A stretch of 64,000 nucleotides of DNA. It comes from Streptomyces sp. DH-12 (GTDB lineage: Bacteria > Actinomycetota > Actinomycetes > Streptomycetales > Streptomycetaceae). The stretch lies in NCBI RefSeq assembly GCF_002899455.1, contig NZ_PPFB01000001.1, forward strand, positions 2,820,501 through 2,884,500, written 5' to 3'. Below the pieces are notes generated by a model. It ran no database searches, was not told where the DNA came from, and worked only from the letters and a program-made list of their open reading frames with translations. Below, one piece after another: positions 1 through 8,943 of this stretch. The position numbers and the translations under genes are program-made. Position 1 is the first letter of the stretch, and each line of letters starts with the position of its first letter.

Positions 1-1857
1 GCCGGCGGCGAAGGAGGCGGCGATGTCGAGGAAGTTGGACAGGGTCTCCCGGCGCCGGGCGGCCAGCGCGTGCGGGGACGCGGACAGCTCGACCTCGAGT
101 CCGGTGACGGCGAGCACCCGGTGCAGTACGTCCATCAGCGGGTCGGCGAGGGAGCGGCGCAGGTCGCGCAGTTCGGCGGCGAGTCGGGCGAAGCGCACGC
201 GCGCGTCCGGCGAGAAGGGCAGCCCGTCGTCGTCCCCGCCGCCCTCCAGCGGGGTCTCCAGGAATGTGTCGAGGGCGTCGGCGAGCGAGACGACCTCGGC
301 GGGGTCGACGCCCTCGACGGCCTCGGCGAGCCGCCGGTCGGGGTCGTCGTCGCCGGCCACGCGCGCGTGGGACACCAGCAGGCGCGCACGGCGGCCGAGC
401 AGGGCGAGGTCGCGGGGGCCGATCCGCCAGCGCGGGCCGGTCAGCAGCCGGACGAGGGAGGCGTTGGCGCCGGGGTCCTGGAGGACTTCGCAGACGGCGA
501 CGAGGTCGGCGATCTCCGGCAGGTGCAGCAGCCCGGACAGGCCGACGACCTCGACGGGCACGTCACGGGCGACCAGGGCGGCCTGGATCTCGGCGAAGTC
601 CGTGGCCGTGCGGCACAGGACGGCGATCTCGCCCGGGGCCTTCCCGGTGTTCACCAGGTGCGCGATCGAGTCGGCGATCCAGTCGATCTCCTCGGTGTGG
701 GTGCGCAGCAGGGCACAGCGGACGAGGCCGTCACGCTCGGCGCCCGGGGCCGGGCGGAGGGCCTCCACGCCCGCGTGCATGGCGCGCAGCGGCTCGGCGA
801 GGCCGTTGGCGAGGTCGAGCAGCCGGCCGCCGCTGCGGCGGTTCTCGCTGAGCGACTGGCGGGTGGCGGGGCGGCCGTCGGCGTGCGGGAAGTGCTCGGG
901 GAAGTCGTCGAGGTTGGCGACGGAGGCGCCGCGCCAGCCGTAGATGGCCTGGCAGGGGTCGCCGACGGCGGTCACCGGGTGGCCGGTGCCGCCGCCGAAG
1001 AGGCCGGCCAGGAGGACGCGCTGGGCGACGGAGGTGTCCTGGTACTCGTCGAGGAGGACCACCCGGAACTCGTCGCGCAGCAGGCGGCCCACTTCGGGCA
1101 GGGTGGCGAGCCGGGCGGACAGCGCGATCTGGTCGCCGAAGTCGAGCAGGTCGCGCTCGCGCTTGGCGGCCCGGTAGCGCAGCACCAGCTCGGCCAGTTC
1201 CCGGCGGGCGGCGGCGGCCTCGGGGACCTTGCGCAGGTCGGCGTTGCTGAGCTTGGCGTTCTCCAGGGCGCGCAGCAGTTCGGCGTCGTGGGCGCGCAGG
1301 TCCTCGGGGCGCACCAGGTGCTCGGAGAGCTCCGCGTCGAGGGCGAGGAGGTCGCCCACCAGGTCGGGGAAGGAGCGGGTGAGGGCCGGGTAGAGGCCGG
1401 GCGCCTCGCGCAGCACGCGTGCGGCGAGCTGGTAGCGGGTGGCGTCGGCGAGCAGCCGGGAGGTCGGTTCGAGGCCGATGCGCAGCCCGTGGTCGGTGAG
1501 CAGACGGCCGGCGAAGGCGTGGTACGTGGAGATCACCGGCTCGCCCGGGGGGTCGTCCGGGTCGATGGCGTCCGGGTCGGTGACGCCGGCCTTGATCAGG
1601 GCCGTGCGGACGCGCTCGGCGAGTTCGCCGGCGGCCTTGTTGGTGAAGGTGAGGCCGAGGACCTGCTCGGGGGCGACCTGACCGGTGCCGACGAGCCAGA
1701 CCACGCGGGCCGCCATCACCGTCGTCTTGCCGGAGCCCGCTCCGGCCACGATCACCTGCGGGGCGGGCGGCGCGGTGATGCAGGCCGTCTGCTCCGGGGT
1801 GAACGGGATCCCGAGCAGTTCCTTGAGCTGTTCGGGATCGGTGATACGGGCGGGCAC
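1..1857 (-). CDS. adnB: UvrD-family ATP-dependent DNA helicase, AdnB-like (3' end outside window)
   Basis: Motor subunit of an AdnAB-type double-strand-break-resecting helicase-nuclease. The visible 619 codons carry a superfamily-1 helicase core: Walker A GAGSGKTT at about residues 36-43 and a Walker B/motif II DEYQDT near residue 267, followed by NRRSG-type helicase motifs. The C-terminal nuclease half expected of AdnB (about 1,100 residues in mycobacteria) lies beyond the left edge. I chose the GTG at 1857, the first start in the coding frame (protein begins MPARITDPEQL). It follows the AdnA-like gene in the same direction after 113 nt, the adnA-adnB order known from mycobacteria. The family assignment is firm; the AdnB name rests on this pairing. 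Confidence 0.85.
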   Translation of the reverse strand, partial: MPARITDPEQLKELLGIPFTPEQTACITAPPAPQVIVAGAGSGKTTVMAARVVWLVGTGQVAPEQVLGLTFTNKAAGELAERVRTALIKAGVTDPDAIDPDDPPGEPVISTYHAFAGRLLTDHGLRIGLEPTSRLLADATRYQLAARVLREAPGLYPALTRSFPDLVGDLLALDAELSEHLVRPEDLRAHDAELLRALENAKLSNADLRKVPEAAAARRELAELVLRYRAAKRERDLLDFGDQIALSARLATLPEVGRLLRDEFRVVLLDEYQDTSVAQRVLLAGLFGGGTGHPVTAVGDPCQAIYGWRGASVANLDDFPEHFPHADGRPATRQSLSENRRSGGRLLDLANGLAEPLRAMHAGVEALRPAPGAERDGLVRCALLRTHTEEIDWIADSIAHLVNTGKAPGEIAVLCRTATDFAEIQAALVARDVPVEVVGLSGLLHLPEIADLVAVCEVLQDPGANASLVRLLTGPRWRIGPRDLALLGRRARLLVSHARVAGDDDPDRRLAEAVEGVDPAEVVSLADALDTFLETPLEGGGDDDGLPFSPDARVRFARLAAELRDLRRSLADPLMDVLHRVLAVTGLEVELSASPHALAARRRETLSNFLDIAASFAAG

Positions 1858-1970
1858 ACCGAGAATCTAGCCGCGGCCACTGACAGCGCGGGCCCTCCGA
1901 GCCCGCCGGGAGGGAGGAACCGCAGGTCGGCAAGGGTGGTGCGATACGTCACGCGTGCCGTTCACGCGCT

Positions 1971-4900
1971 TCACTCGACGACGTGGCGGCCCTCGGGGCG
2001 GGCGCTGCAGGAGGCCCGGAAGGCGCAGTGGGTGCAGTGCTGGCCCGCGGTCGGGGTGAACCGTTCGTCGAGGACCTTGCCCGCGGCGGTGGCCAGCAGG
2101 TCGCCGATCCACTCCCCCTCCAGCGGCTCCTGCGCCTGCACCTTGGGCAGGGTGTCGCCGCCGTCCCGCTTGGCGGCGCCCTGTCGCAGCTGGACGAGTT
2201 CGGCGCCGCCCGGTTCGGGGCGCGCCCCGCCGAAGACCTCGTCGACGGCGCCCTCGCGGACGGCGAGCTGGTACACGGCGAGCTGGGGGTGGCGCTCGAC
2301 CTCCTTGGAGCTGGGCGCCTGTTTGCCGGTCTTGAAGTCGACGACGTAGGCGCGTCCCTCGCCGTCGGCTTCGACGCGGTCCATCTGGCCCCGGACGCGG
2401 ACCTGGTAGTCGCCGGCCTCCAGGGTGACGTCGAAGTCGTGCTCGCTGGCCACCGGGGTGCGCCCGGTGCGGTCCATGACGTGCCACTTCAGGAAGCGTT
2501 CGAGCGCCATGCGCGCGTTCTCCTTCTCCTGGGCGGACTTCCAGGGCGCGTCGAAGGCGAGGGCGTTCCACACGGAGTCGAGGCGTTCCATGAGGACGTC
2601 GAGGTCCGCGGGGGTGTGCCCGGAGGCGACCTCGTCGGCGAGGACGTGGACGACGTTGCCGAAGCCCTGGGCGGCGGTGGCGGGCGCGTCGGCCTTCACC
2701 TCGCGGCCCAGGAACCACTGGAGGGCACAGGTGTTGGCCAGCTGGTCGAGGGCGCTGCCGGAGAGCACCACGGGCTGGTCGCGGTCGCGCAGCGGCACCT
2801 TGCTGTGCGTCGGTTCGTCCATGCCCCACCAGCGGTAGGGGTGTGCGGACGGCACCAGGGGACGGCCGTCCTCGTCGGCGAGCGCCGCGAGCCGGGCCAG
2901 CCGCCGGGCGGCGGCCTCCCGCAGGGCGTCGGAGACGCGGGGGTCGACCGTGGTGGCGCGCAGTTCGGCGACGAGCGCGGCGACGGACAGGGGACGGCGC
3001 GGGCGTCCGGTGACGTCCTCGGGTTCGACGCCGAGCTCGGTCAGGAAGCGGGAGGGCTGATCGCCGTCGTCGGACGGCGCCTTCACGGCCGTCACGACGA
3101 GGCGGTCACGCGCGCGCGTGGCGGCGACGTAGAACAGGCGGCGCTCCTCGGCGAGCAGCGCGCCGGGGGTGAGCGGCTCGGCGAGTCCGTCGCGGCCGAT
3201 GCGGTCGGCCTCCAGCAGGGAACCGCGGCGGCGCAGGTCGGGCCACAGGCCCTCCTGGACGCCCGCCACGACGACGAGGCCCCACTCCAGGCCCTTGGAC
3301 CGGTGCACGGTCATCAGGCGTACGGCGTCGTGGCGGACGGCACGGCGGGCGAGGGTGTCGGCGGCGATGTCCTCGGCCTCGATCTCCTCCAGGAAGTTGA
3401 GGGCGCCCCGGCCGCCGGTGCGCTCCTCCGCGCGGGCGGCGGTGGCGAACAGCGCGCACACGGCGTCGAGGTCCCGGTCGGCGTTGCGGCCGGCCGCGCC
3501 GCCACGGCGGGCGGCGCGCTCCAGGCGCTGCGGCCAGGGGGTGCCGTCCCACAGCTCCCAGAGGGCCTCCTCGGCCGTGCCGCCGCCGGCCAGGTGCGCG
3601 CGGGCCCGGCGCAGCAGTGCGCCGAGCCGTTGTGCGCCGCGCGCGTGGACGGGGTCGTGCACCGCGAGCCGCTCGGGCTCGGCCAGCGCGCGGGCGAGCA
3701 GTTCGTCCGAGGGCGGCGGCAGGGGGTTCCCGGCCGCCCGCTCCTCCTCGCGCAGCGCACGCCCGAGCCGCCGCAGGTCGGCGGCGTCCATGCCGGCGAG
3801 GGGGGAGGTGAGCAGGGTGAGCGCGGTCTCGGTGTCGAGCCAGCAGCGGTCGCCGGGAGCGGCGTCCTCTGGGTCCGCGGGGTCCTCCCGCTCCTCCGCC
3901 TCCGCCATGGCCACCGCGCGCAGGGCGGTCAGCAGCGGGGCGACCGCCGGTTCGTGGCGCAGGGGGAGGTCGTCGCCGTCGACGTCGACGGGGACGCCCG
4001 CGGACGTGAGGGCGCGGCGGACCGTCGGCAGGGTGCGGCTGCCCGCGCGGACCAGGACGGCCATGTCCTTCCAGGGGACGCCGTCCTCCAGGTGGGCGCG
4101 GCGCAGGATGTCGGCGATGTTGTCCAGCTCGGCGCCGGCCGTCGGGTAGGTGTACACCTCGACCCGGCCGCCCTCGCGCACGGGCGCCGGCTCCCGGTGC
4201 AGGCGGACCTTCTCGGCGGGGAGCCGGGGCAGGGGCATGCGCCGGGTGATCCGCCGGGTGGCCTCGAGGAGCCCGGCGCCGGAGCGCCGGGAGGTCCGCA
4301 GCACCTGGACGGGTGCGGGGCGGCCGTCCGCGCGCGGGAAGGCGTGCGGGAACTCCAGGATGCCGCCGACGTCGGCGCCCCGGAACGCGTAGATCGACTG
4401 GTCGGGGTCGCCGAAGGCGACGAGGGTGCGGCCGCCGGACGCCAGGGCGTGCAGCAGCCGTACCTGGGCGGGGTCGGTGTCCTGGTACTCGTCGACGTAG
4501 ACGGCGTCGTAGCGGTCGGCGAGCCGCCCGGCGGTCTCGGGGCGCCGGGCGAGGAGCACCGCGCGGTGGACGAGTTCGGCGTAGTCGATGACCCCCTGGA
4601 GGTCGAGGACGTCGAGGTACTCGGCGAGGAAGGCGGAGGCGGCACGCCAGTCGGGCCGGCCGATGCGGCGGGCGAAGGCGTCCAGGGCCTCGGGGTCGAG
4701 CCCGAGCTCGCGGCTGCGGGCGAGCACCGCGCGGACCTCGTCGGCGAAGCCGCGGGTGGTCAGGCAGGCGCGCAGTTCGTCCGGCCAGCGCACGTGGGAC
4801 AGGCCGAGCCGTTCCAGGTCCACCTGGCCGGCGAGCAGCTCACGCACGGTGACGTCCTGTTCGGGCCCGGACAGCAGCCGCAGCGGCTCCACGAACAGGT

Positions 4901-5291
4901 CGCTGTCCTGGTGGGCGCGGACCAGGGCGTAGCAGAAGGAGTGGAAGGTGGTCGCCTGCGGGGCGCGGGCGGCGCCGATGCGCAGCGCCATGCGGTCGCG
5001 CAGCTCGACGGCGGCCTTGCGGCTGAAGGTGAGCACCAGGATGCGCTCGGGGTCGCCGCCGCGGGCGATGCGGGCCGCCACGGACTCGACGAGCGTGGTG
5101 GTCTTGCCGGTGCCCGGACCGGCGAGGACGAGCAGCGGCCCGGAGCCGTGCTCAACCACGGAGCGCTGGGCGGCGTCCAGTGGAGGGGGATCCACGCGGG
5201 CCGGCGGGGTACGCACCAGTCGATAGGCGCCACGGCTCCCCCGCCGCACCGGGGGGTGCGACAGGCCGCTGGTGGAGGAAGAGGAGCTCAC
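1971..5291 (-). CDS. adnA: ATP-dependent helicase/PD-(D/E)XK nuclease, AdnA-like
   Basis: Helicase-nuclease subunit expected to pair with the downstream AdnB-like protein to resect DNA ends. N-terminal UvrD motor: Walker A GPGTGKTTT near residue 57 and DEYQDTD near residue 266. C-terminal RecB-like nuclease with VVDFKTGKQ near residue 982. Four cysteines positioned to bind an Fe-S cluster: one in CALQW near 853 and three in CTHCAFRASC near 1084. I prefer the GTG at 5291 (protein begins MSSSSSTSG; 1,106 aa). An upstream in-frame GTG at 5372 would add 27 residues but has no ribosome binding site. Mycobacterial AdnA is of similar length. All key motifs appear intact. Confidence 0.87.
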   Translation of the reverse strand: MSSSSSTSGLSHPPVRRGSRGAYRLVRTPPARVDPPPLDAAQRSVVEHGSGPLLVLAGPGTGKTTTLVESVAARIARGGDPERILVLTFSRKAAVELRDRMALRIGAARAPQATTFHSFCYALVRAHQDSDLFVEPLRLLSGPEQDVTVRELLAGQVDLERLGLSHVRWPDELRACLTTRGFADEVRAVLARSRELGLDPEALDAFARRIGRPDWRAASAFLAEYLDVLDLQGVIDYAELVHRAVLLARRPETAGRLADRYDAVYVDEYQDTDPAQVRLLHALASGGRTLVAFGDPDQSIYAFRGADVGGILEFPHAFPRADGRPAPVQVLRTSRRSGAGLLEATRRITRRMPLPRLPAEKVRLHREPAPVREGGRVEVYTYPTAGAELDNIADILRRAHLEDGVPWKDMAVLVRAGSRTLPTVRRALTSAGVPVDVDGDDLPLRHEPAVAPLLTALRAVAMAEAEEREDPADPEDAAPGDRCWLDTETALTLLTSPLAGMDAADLRRLGRALREEERAAGNPLPPPSDELLARALAEPERLAVHDPVHARGAQRLGALLRRARAHLAGGGTAEEALWELWDGTPWPQRLERAARRGGAAGRNADRDLDAVCALFATAARAEERTGGRGALNFLEEIEAEDIAADTLARRAVRHDAVRLMTVHRSKGLEWGLVVVAGVQEGLWPDLRRRGSLLEADRIGRDGLAEPLTPGALLAEERRLFYVAATRARDRLVVTAVKAPSDDGDQPSRFLTELGVEPEDVTGRPRRPLSVAALVAELRATTVDPRVSDALREAAARRLARLAALADEDGRPLVPSAHPYRWWGMDEPTHSKVPLRDRDQPVVLSGSALDQLANTCALQWFLGREVKADAPATAAQGFGNVVHVLADEVASGHTPADLDVLMERLDSVWNALAFDAPWKSAQEKENARMALERFLKWHVMDRTGRTPVASEHDFDVTLEAGDYQVRVRGQMDRVEADGEGRAYVVDFKTGKQAPSSKEVERHPQLAVYQLAVREGAVDEVFGGARPEPGGAELVQLRQGAAKRDGGDTLPKVQAQEPLEGEWIGDLLATAAGKVLDERFTPTAGQHCTHCAFRASCSARPEGRHVVE

Positions 5292-5548
5292 GTGGTTCGC
5301 CGGTCCTGGTGGGTGTGCTGTGGGGCGTTCCGCCGCGCGTGCGGGGCGGTGGTCGGGGGGTGAGAGGGACACGCGCGGCCGACGCTACGCCGGGGGCAAG
5401 ATCGGAAGCAGGGCTTCCGATTCTTCCCTCCCGTCATTCCGGGCACTCGCGTCCCTCGACTCACGAACGTACGTCATGCCGCGGATGTGCCTCATGTCTC
5501 CCTGGAGGATCACAGGTCACACGGCGGCGGCCGGGATGGCGGAAGCTG

Positions 5549-5935
5549 TCAGGTGTGACCCCCGGTGTCCGCGCCGCCGTCCCACCGCGCGCGTCCCATG
5601 TCGAGGCGTGGCACATGGCCCTCCGCCGCCCGGCCCGCCTCCCGCAGCGGTGTGCCCTCCGCGCGGTAGTGACCGAGGGCCCGCAGCTCGTGGCCCGGCA
5701 GCAGCACGCCGTCCGCGCGGACCACGCGCCACCAGGGGACGGCCCCGCCGTACAGCGCCATCACGCGCCCCACCTGCCGGGGCCCGCCCTCCCCCAGCCA
5801 CTCGGCCACGTCCCCGTACGTCATGACGCGGCCCGGCGGGATCAGCTCGGCCACCTCCAGGACCCGCTCGGCGTACGCGGGCAGGGCGTCCGGGTGCCCC
5901 GGGCCGCCGTCGGACGGAAGACTCTCCTGGCTCAT
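5549..5935 (-). CDS. MGMT-family alkyltransferase-like (ATL) DNA-binding protein
   Basis: About 128 aa, the size of the DNA-binding domain of O6-alkylguanine-DNA alkyltransferases. The helix-turn-helix segment (IPPGRVMTYGDVAEWLG) and the active-site loop are recognisable, but the catalytic PCHR motif reads PWWR, so the alkyl-accepting cysteine is replaced by tryptophan. This is the hallmark of ATL proteins, which bind O6-alkylguanine without repairing it and pass the lesion to nucleotide excision repair. Start ATG at 5935 (MSQESLPS); another in-frame ATG lies at 5944. It sits next to the AdnAB genes, reinforcing a repair context, and diverges from the membrane-protein gene at 6124. Confidence 0.85.
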   Translation of the reverse strand: MSQESLPSDGGPGHPDALPAYAERVLEVAELIPPGRVMTYGDVAEWLGEGGPRQVGRVMALYGGAVPWWRVVRADGVLLPGHELRALGHYRAEGTPLREAGRAAEGHVPRLDMGRARWDGGADTGGHT

Positions 5936-6123
5936 CCGGACCATCCTGCCCCACTCCACCGACAACGCGGCGCGGCCGCGGACCCGGGCGGGCGGCTCGC
6001 CCCGGAGCAGCGCTTCGGGCAGACTGTGCCGCCCCGCTTGCGGACCCTGACGCCCCCTTGTGGCGGTACGGCATGCCACCATCATGCGGGCGGTGACCGG
6101 TGATACGAGATCGAGAAGAGACG

Positions 6124-8826
6124 ATGAAGCAGCAGGGTGCGCACCCCGAGGACACGGAGGGCACCCCTGACGCCTCGTCGCGTCCGGACACCGCACAGCA
6201 GCCGGACACCGCGCACCGGGACGTCGCGCACATCGACGAGGTGGAGGGCGACGAACCGCTGCTCCCCGCGCGCGTGCACCGTCCGTCCGACCTCATGCGG
6301 CTGGTGGGCGGCGTGCTCACGGTGGTGGTGCTGCTGGCCGTCGCCGCGTTCGCCCACGGCACCACCTCGGGGCTGGAACAGGACATCAACAAGGGCACCG
6401 GACAGGCGCCCGACCTGCTGATCAAGATCGCGGGCCTGGCCTCCAGCATCGCCATCCTGCTGGTCCCGGTCGCCTTCGCGATCGAACGTCTGATCAAACG
6501 GGACGGGCTGCGGATCGCCGACGGCGTGCTCGCCGCCGTGCTCGCGCACGGGGTGACCCTCGCCACCGACCTGTGGGTCGCGCGGGCCGCCCCCGGTTCG
6601 ATCCAGGACGCCCTGACCCAGCCCTCGCCCGGCGACGTCCACTCCCTCACCGACCCGGTGCACGGCTACCTCGCGCCCGTCATCGCGTACATGACGGCCG
6701 TCGGGATGTCCCGCAGACCACGGTGGCGCGCGGTGCTGTGGGTGGTGCTGCTGCTCGACGCCTTCTCGATGCTGGTCACCGGGTACACCACCCCGTTCTC
6801 GATCGTCCTCACCGTGCTGATCGGCTGGTCCGTCGCCTACGGCACGCTCTACGCGGTCGGCTCGCCCAACGTCCGGCCCACCGGGCGCACCCTGATGGCG
6901 GGGCTGCGGACGGTCGGCTTCCGCCCTGTGACCGCGTCCCGCGAGGAGCCGGCCGGCGCCGCCGAGGGCGGCGACCGGGGCCGCCGCTACTTCGTCACCC
7001 TGGAGGACGGCCCGCCCCTGGACGTCACCGTGGTCGACCGCGAGCAGCAGGCGCAGGGCTTCTTCTACCGCGCGTGGCGCAACCTGACGCTGCGCGGCTT
7101 CGCCACCCGCAGGAGCCTGCAGTCGCTGCGCCAGGCGCTGGAGCAGGAGGCCCTGCTGGCCTACGCCGCCATCGCGGCCGGCGCCAACGCGCCCAAGCTG
7201 ATCGCCACCTCGGAGCTGGGCCCCGACGCGGTGATGCTCGTCTACGAGCACACCGGCGGCCGCACGCTGGACTCGCTGCCGGACGAGGAGATCACCGACG
7301 AGCTGCTGCGCAGCACCTGGCGCCAGGTGAAGGCGCTGCAGTCCCGCCGTATCGCGCACCGCAGGCTGGTGGGCGACGCCATCCTGGTGGACCGTTCCGG
7401 TGCGGTGATCCTCACCGACCTGCGCGGCGGGGAGATCGCGTCCGGCGACCTGGTGCTGCGCATGGACATCGCCCAGCTGCTGGTGACGCTCGGACTGCGG
7501 GTGGGCGCCGAACGCGCGGTGGCCTCCGCGCTGAGCGTCCTCGGTCCCGACGCCGTGGCGGACTGCCTGCCGATGCTCCAGCCGATCGCGCTGAGCCGCT
7601 CCACGCGCGCGACGCTGCGCAGACTCGCCCGGGAGCGGGCGGAGCGGGAGCGCGAGGCGGTCCTGGAGGCCTCCCGGCAGTCCCGTCCGGCCCGCGCGCA
7701 CGACGCCGACGAGGAGCCCCGTCCCGCCGCCCTGGACAAGGCCGGCAAGAAGGCCGTGCGCGCGGAGCAGCGGGCCGAGAAGCGGGCCATCGACGAGGCG
7801 CTGGAGGAGGCGCGCGAGGAGGACCTGCTCAGCCAGATCCGGCACGAGGTGCTGCGGATCAGGCCGCAGGCACCGGTCGAGCCGGCCCGTCTCGAACGGG
7901 TGCGTCCGCGCACGCTGATCAGCTTCATCGCGGGCGCGATCGGCGCGTACTTCCTGCTGACGCAGCTCACCCACATCGAGTTCGGTCCGCTGATCTCCAA
8001 CGCGGAGTGGGGCTGGGTGGCCGCGGCGGTGCTGTTCTCCGCGCTGAGCTATGTGGCGGCCGCGATGGCGCTGCTCGGGTTCGTGCCGGAGCGGGTGCCG
8101 TTCCCGCGCACGGTGGCCGCCCAGGTCGCCGGGTCCTTCGTGAAGATCGTCGCCCCGGCGGCCGTCGGCGGCGTCGCCCTGAACACGCGCTTCCTCCAGC
8201 GCGCGGGGGTGCGTCCGGGGCTCGCGGTGGCGAGTGTCGGCGCGTCGCAGCTGTTCGGGCTCGGCTGCCACATCCTGATGCTGCTGGCGTTCGGCTATCT
8301 GACCGGTACCGAGAAGACGCCTTCGCTGACGCCGTCCCGCACGGTCATCGGCGGTCTGCTGACGGTCGCGGTGCTGGTGCTGGTGGTGACCTCGGTGCCG
8401 TTCCTGCGGAAGTTCGTCGTCACACGCGTGCGGTCGCTGTTCGCGGGCGTCGTGCCGCGCATGCTCGACGTGCTGCAGCGGCCGCAGAAGCTGATCACCG
8501 GCATCGGCGGCATGCTGCTGCTGACCGCCTGCTTCGTGATGTGCCTGGACGCCTCGATCCGGGCGTTCGGCGACGAGTCGACCTCGGTCAGCATCGCCAG
8601 CGTCGCCGTCGTCTTCCTCGCGGGCAACGCGCTCGGGTCCGCGGCGCCGACGCCGGGCGGTGTGGGCGCCGTCGAGGCCACCCTGACCGTCGGTCTGATC
8701 GCGGTCGGCCTGCCCAAGGAGGTCGCCGCGCCGGCGGTGCTGCTCTTCCGGCTGCTGACGCTGTGGCTGCCGGTGCTGCCGGGCTGGCTCGCCTTCAACC
8801 ACCTCACCCGCAAAGCGGCCCTGTGA
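6124..8826 (+). CDS. Large membrane protein: kinase-like domain fused to an MprF-type flippase domain
   Basis: About 900 aa. After a charged cytoplasmic N-terminus there are roughly six membrane segments (residues 55-250). A soluble kinase-like region follows (about 290-490), then a charged helical linker (about 515-585), then a second hydrophobic block (about 592-900) resembling the lysylphosphatidylglycerol synthetase/YbhN flippase domain. The kinase-like region has a hinge-like LVYEHTGG, HRRL where HRDL or HGDL is usual (near 412) and TDLRGG at the metal-binding position (near 430). The catalytic aspartate therefore appears lost. No C-terminal aminoacyl-transferase domain is present, so it is not a complete MprF. 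Start ATG 6124 follows GAGAAGAG. Likely a lipid or lipid-linked-substrate translocator; substrate unknown. Confidence 0.75.
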   Translation: MKQQGAHPEDTEGTPDASSRPDTAQQPDTAHRDVAHIDEVEGDEPLLPARVHRPSDLMRLVGGVLTVVVLLAVAAFAHGTTSGLEQDINKGTGQAPDLLIKIAGLASSIAILLVPVAFAIERLIKRDGLRIADGVLAAVLAHGVTLATDLWVARAAPGSIQDALTQPSPGDVHSLTDPVHGYLAPVIAYMTAVGMSRRPRWRAVLWVVLLLDAFSMLVTGYTTPFSIVLTVLIGWSVAYGTLYAVGSPNVRPTGRTLMAGLRTVGFRPVTASREEPAGAAEGGDRGRRYFVTLEDGPPLDVTVVDREQQAQGFFYRAWRNLTLRGFATRRSLQSLRQALEQEALLAYAAIAAGANAPKLIATSELGPDAVMLVYEHTGGRTLDSLPDEEITDELLRSTWRQVKALQSRRIAHRRLVGDAILVDRSGAVILTDLRGGEIASGDLVLRMDIAQLLVTLGLRVGAERAVASALSVLGPDAVADCLPMLQPIALSRSTRATLRRLARERAEREREAVLEASRQSRPARAHDADEEPRPAALDKAGKKAVRAEQRAEKRAIDEALEEAREEDLLSQIRHEVLRIRPQAPVEPARLERVRPRTLISFIAGAIGAYFLLTQLTHIEFGPLISNAEWGWVAAAVLFSALSYVAAAMALLGFVPERVPFPRTVAAQVAGSFVKIVAPAAVGGVALNTRFLQRAGVRPGLAVASVGASQLFGLGCHILMLLAFGYLTGTEKTPSLTPSRTVIGGLLTVAVLVLVVTSVPFLRKFVVTRVRSLFAGVVPRMLDVLQRPQKLITGIGGMLLLTACFVMCLDASIRAFGDESTSVSIASVAVVFLAGNALGSAAPTPGGVGAVEATLTVGLIAVGLPKEVAAPAVLLFRLLTLWLPVLPGWLAFNHLTRKAAL

Positions 8827-8883
8827 CCGGCTGAGACACGGGCCGTGCGCGGTGACCGGCTGAGAGACACGGGCCGTGCGCGG
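8824..8883 (+). repeat. Direct repeat duplicating the stop-codon region of the flippase gene
   Basis: The 29 bases 8824-8852, which begin with the TGA stop codon, are repeated at 8853-8883 with a 2-base insertion. Each copy carries GACACGGGCCGT, which can pair with the single inverse arm at 8895-8906. Confidence 0.85.
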
Positions 8884-8906
8884 TCCTCCCTCGTACGGCC
8901 CGTGTC
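8866..8906 (+). terminator. Hairpin after the flippase gene
   Basis: Perfect 12-bp stem GACACGGGCCGT (8866-8877) / ACGGCCCGTGTC (8895-8906) with a 17-nt loop, placed between co-directional genes. The upstream copy of the left arm (8835-8846) could compete for the same partner. Confidence 0.55.
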
Positions 8907-8943
8907 CCGCGCGCCCAGCCGTGGACGATCGCAGGATGGGGAC

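Noticed and set aside
1983..5363. A 1,126-codon open frame antisense to adnA
   Set aside because: High G+C keeps the opposite frame open; its product is a low-complexity G/V/E/A/R string without motifs, while the minus strand has intact helicase and Fe-S motifs.
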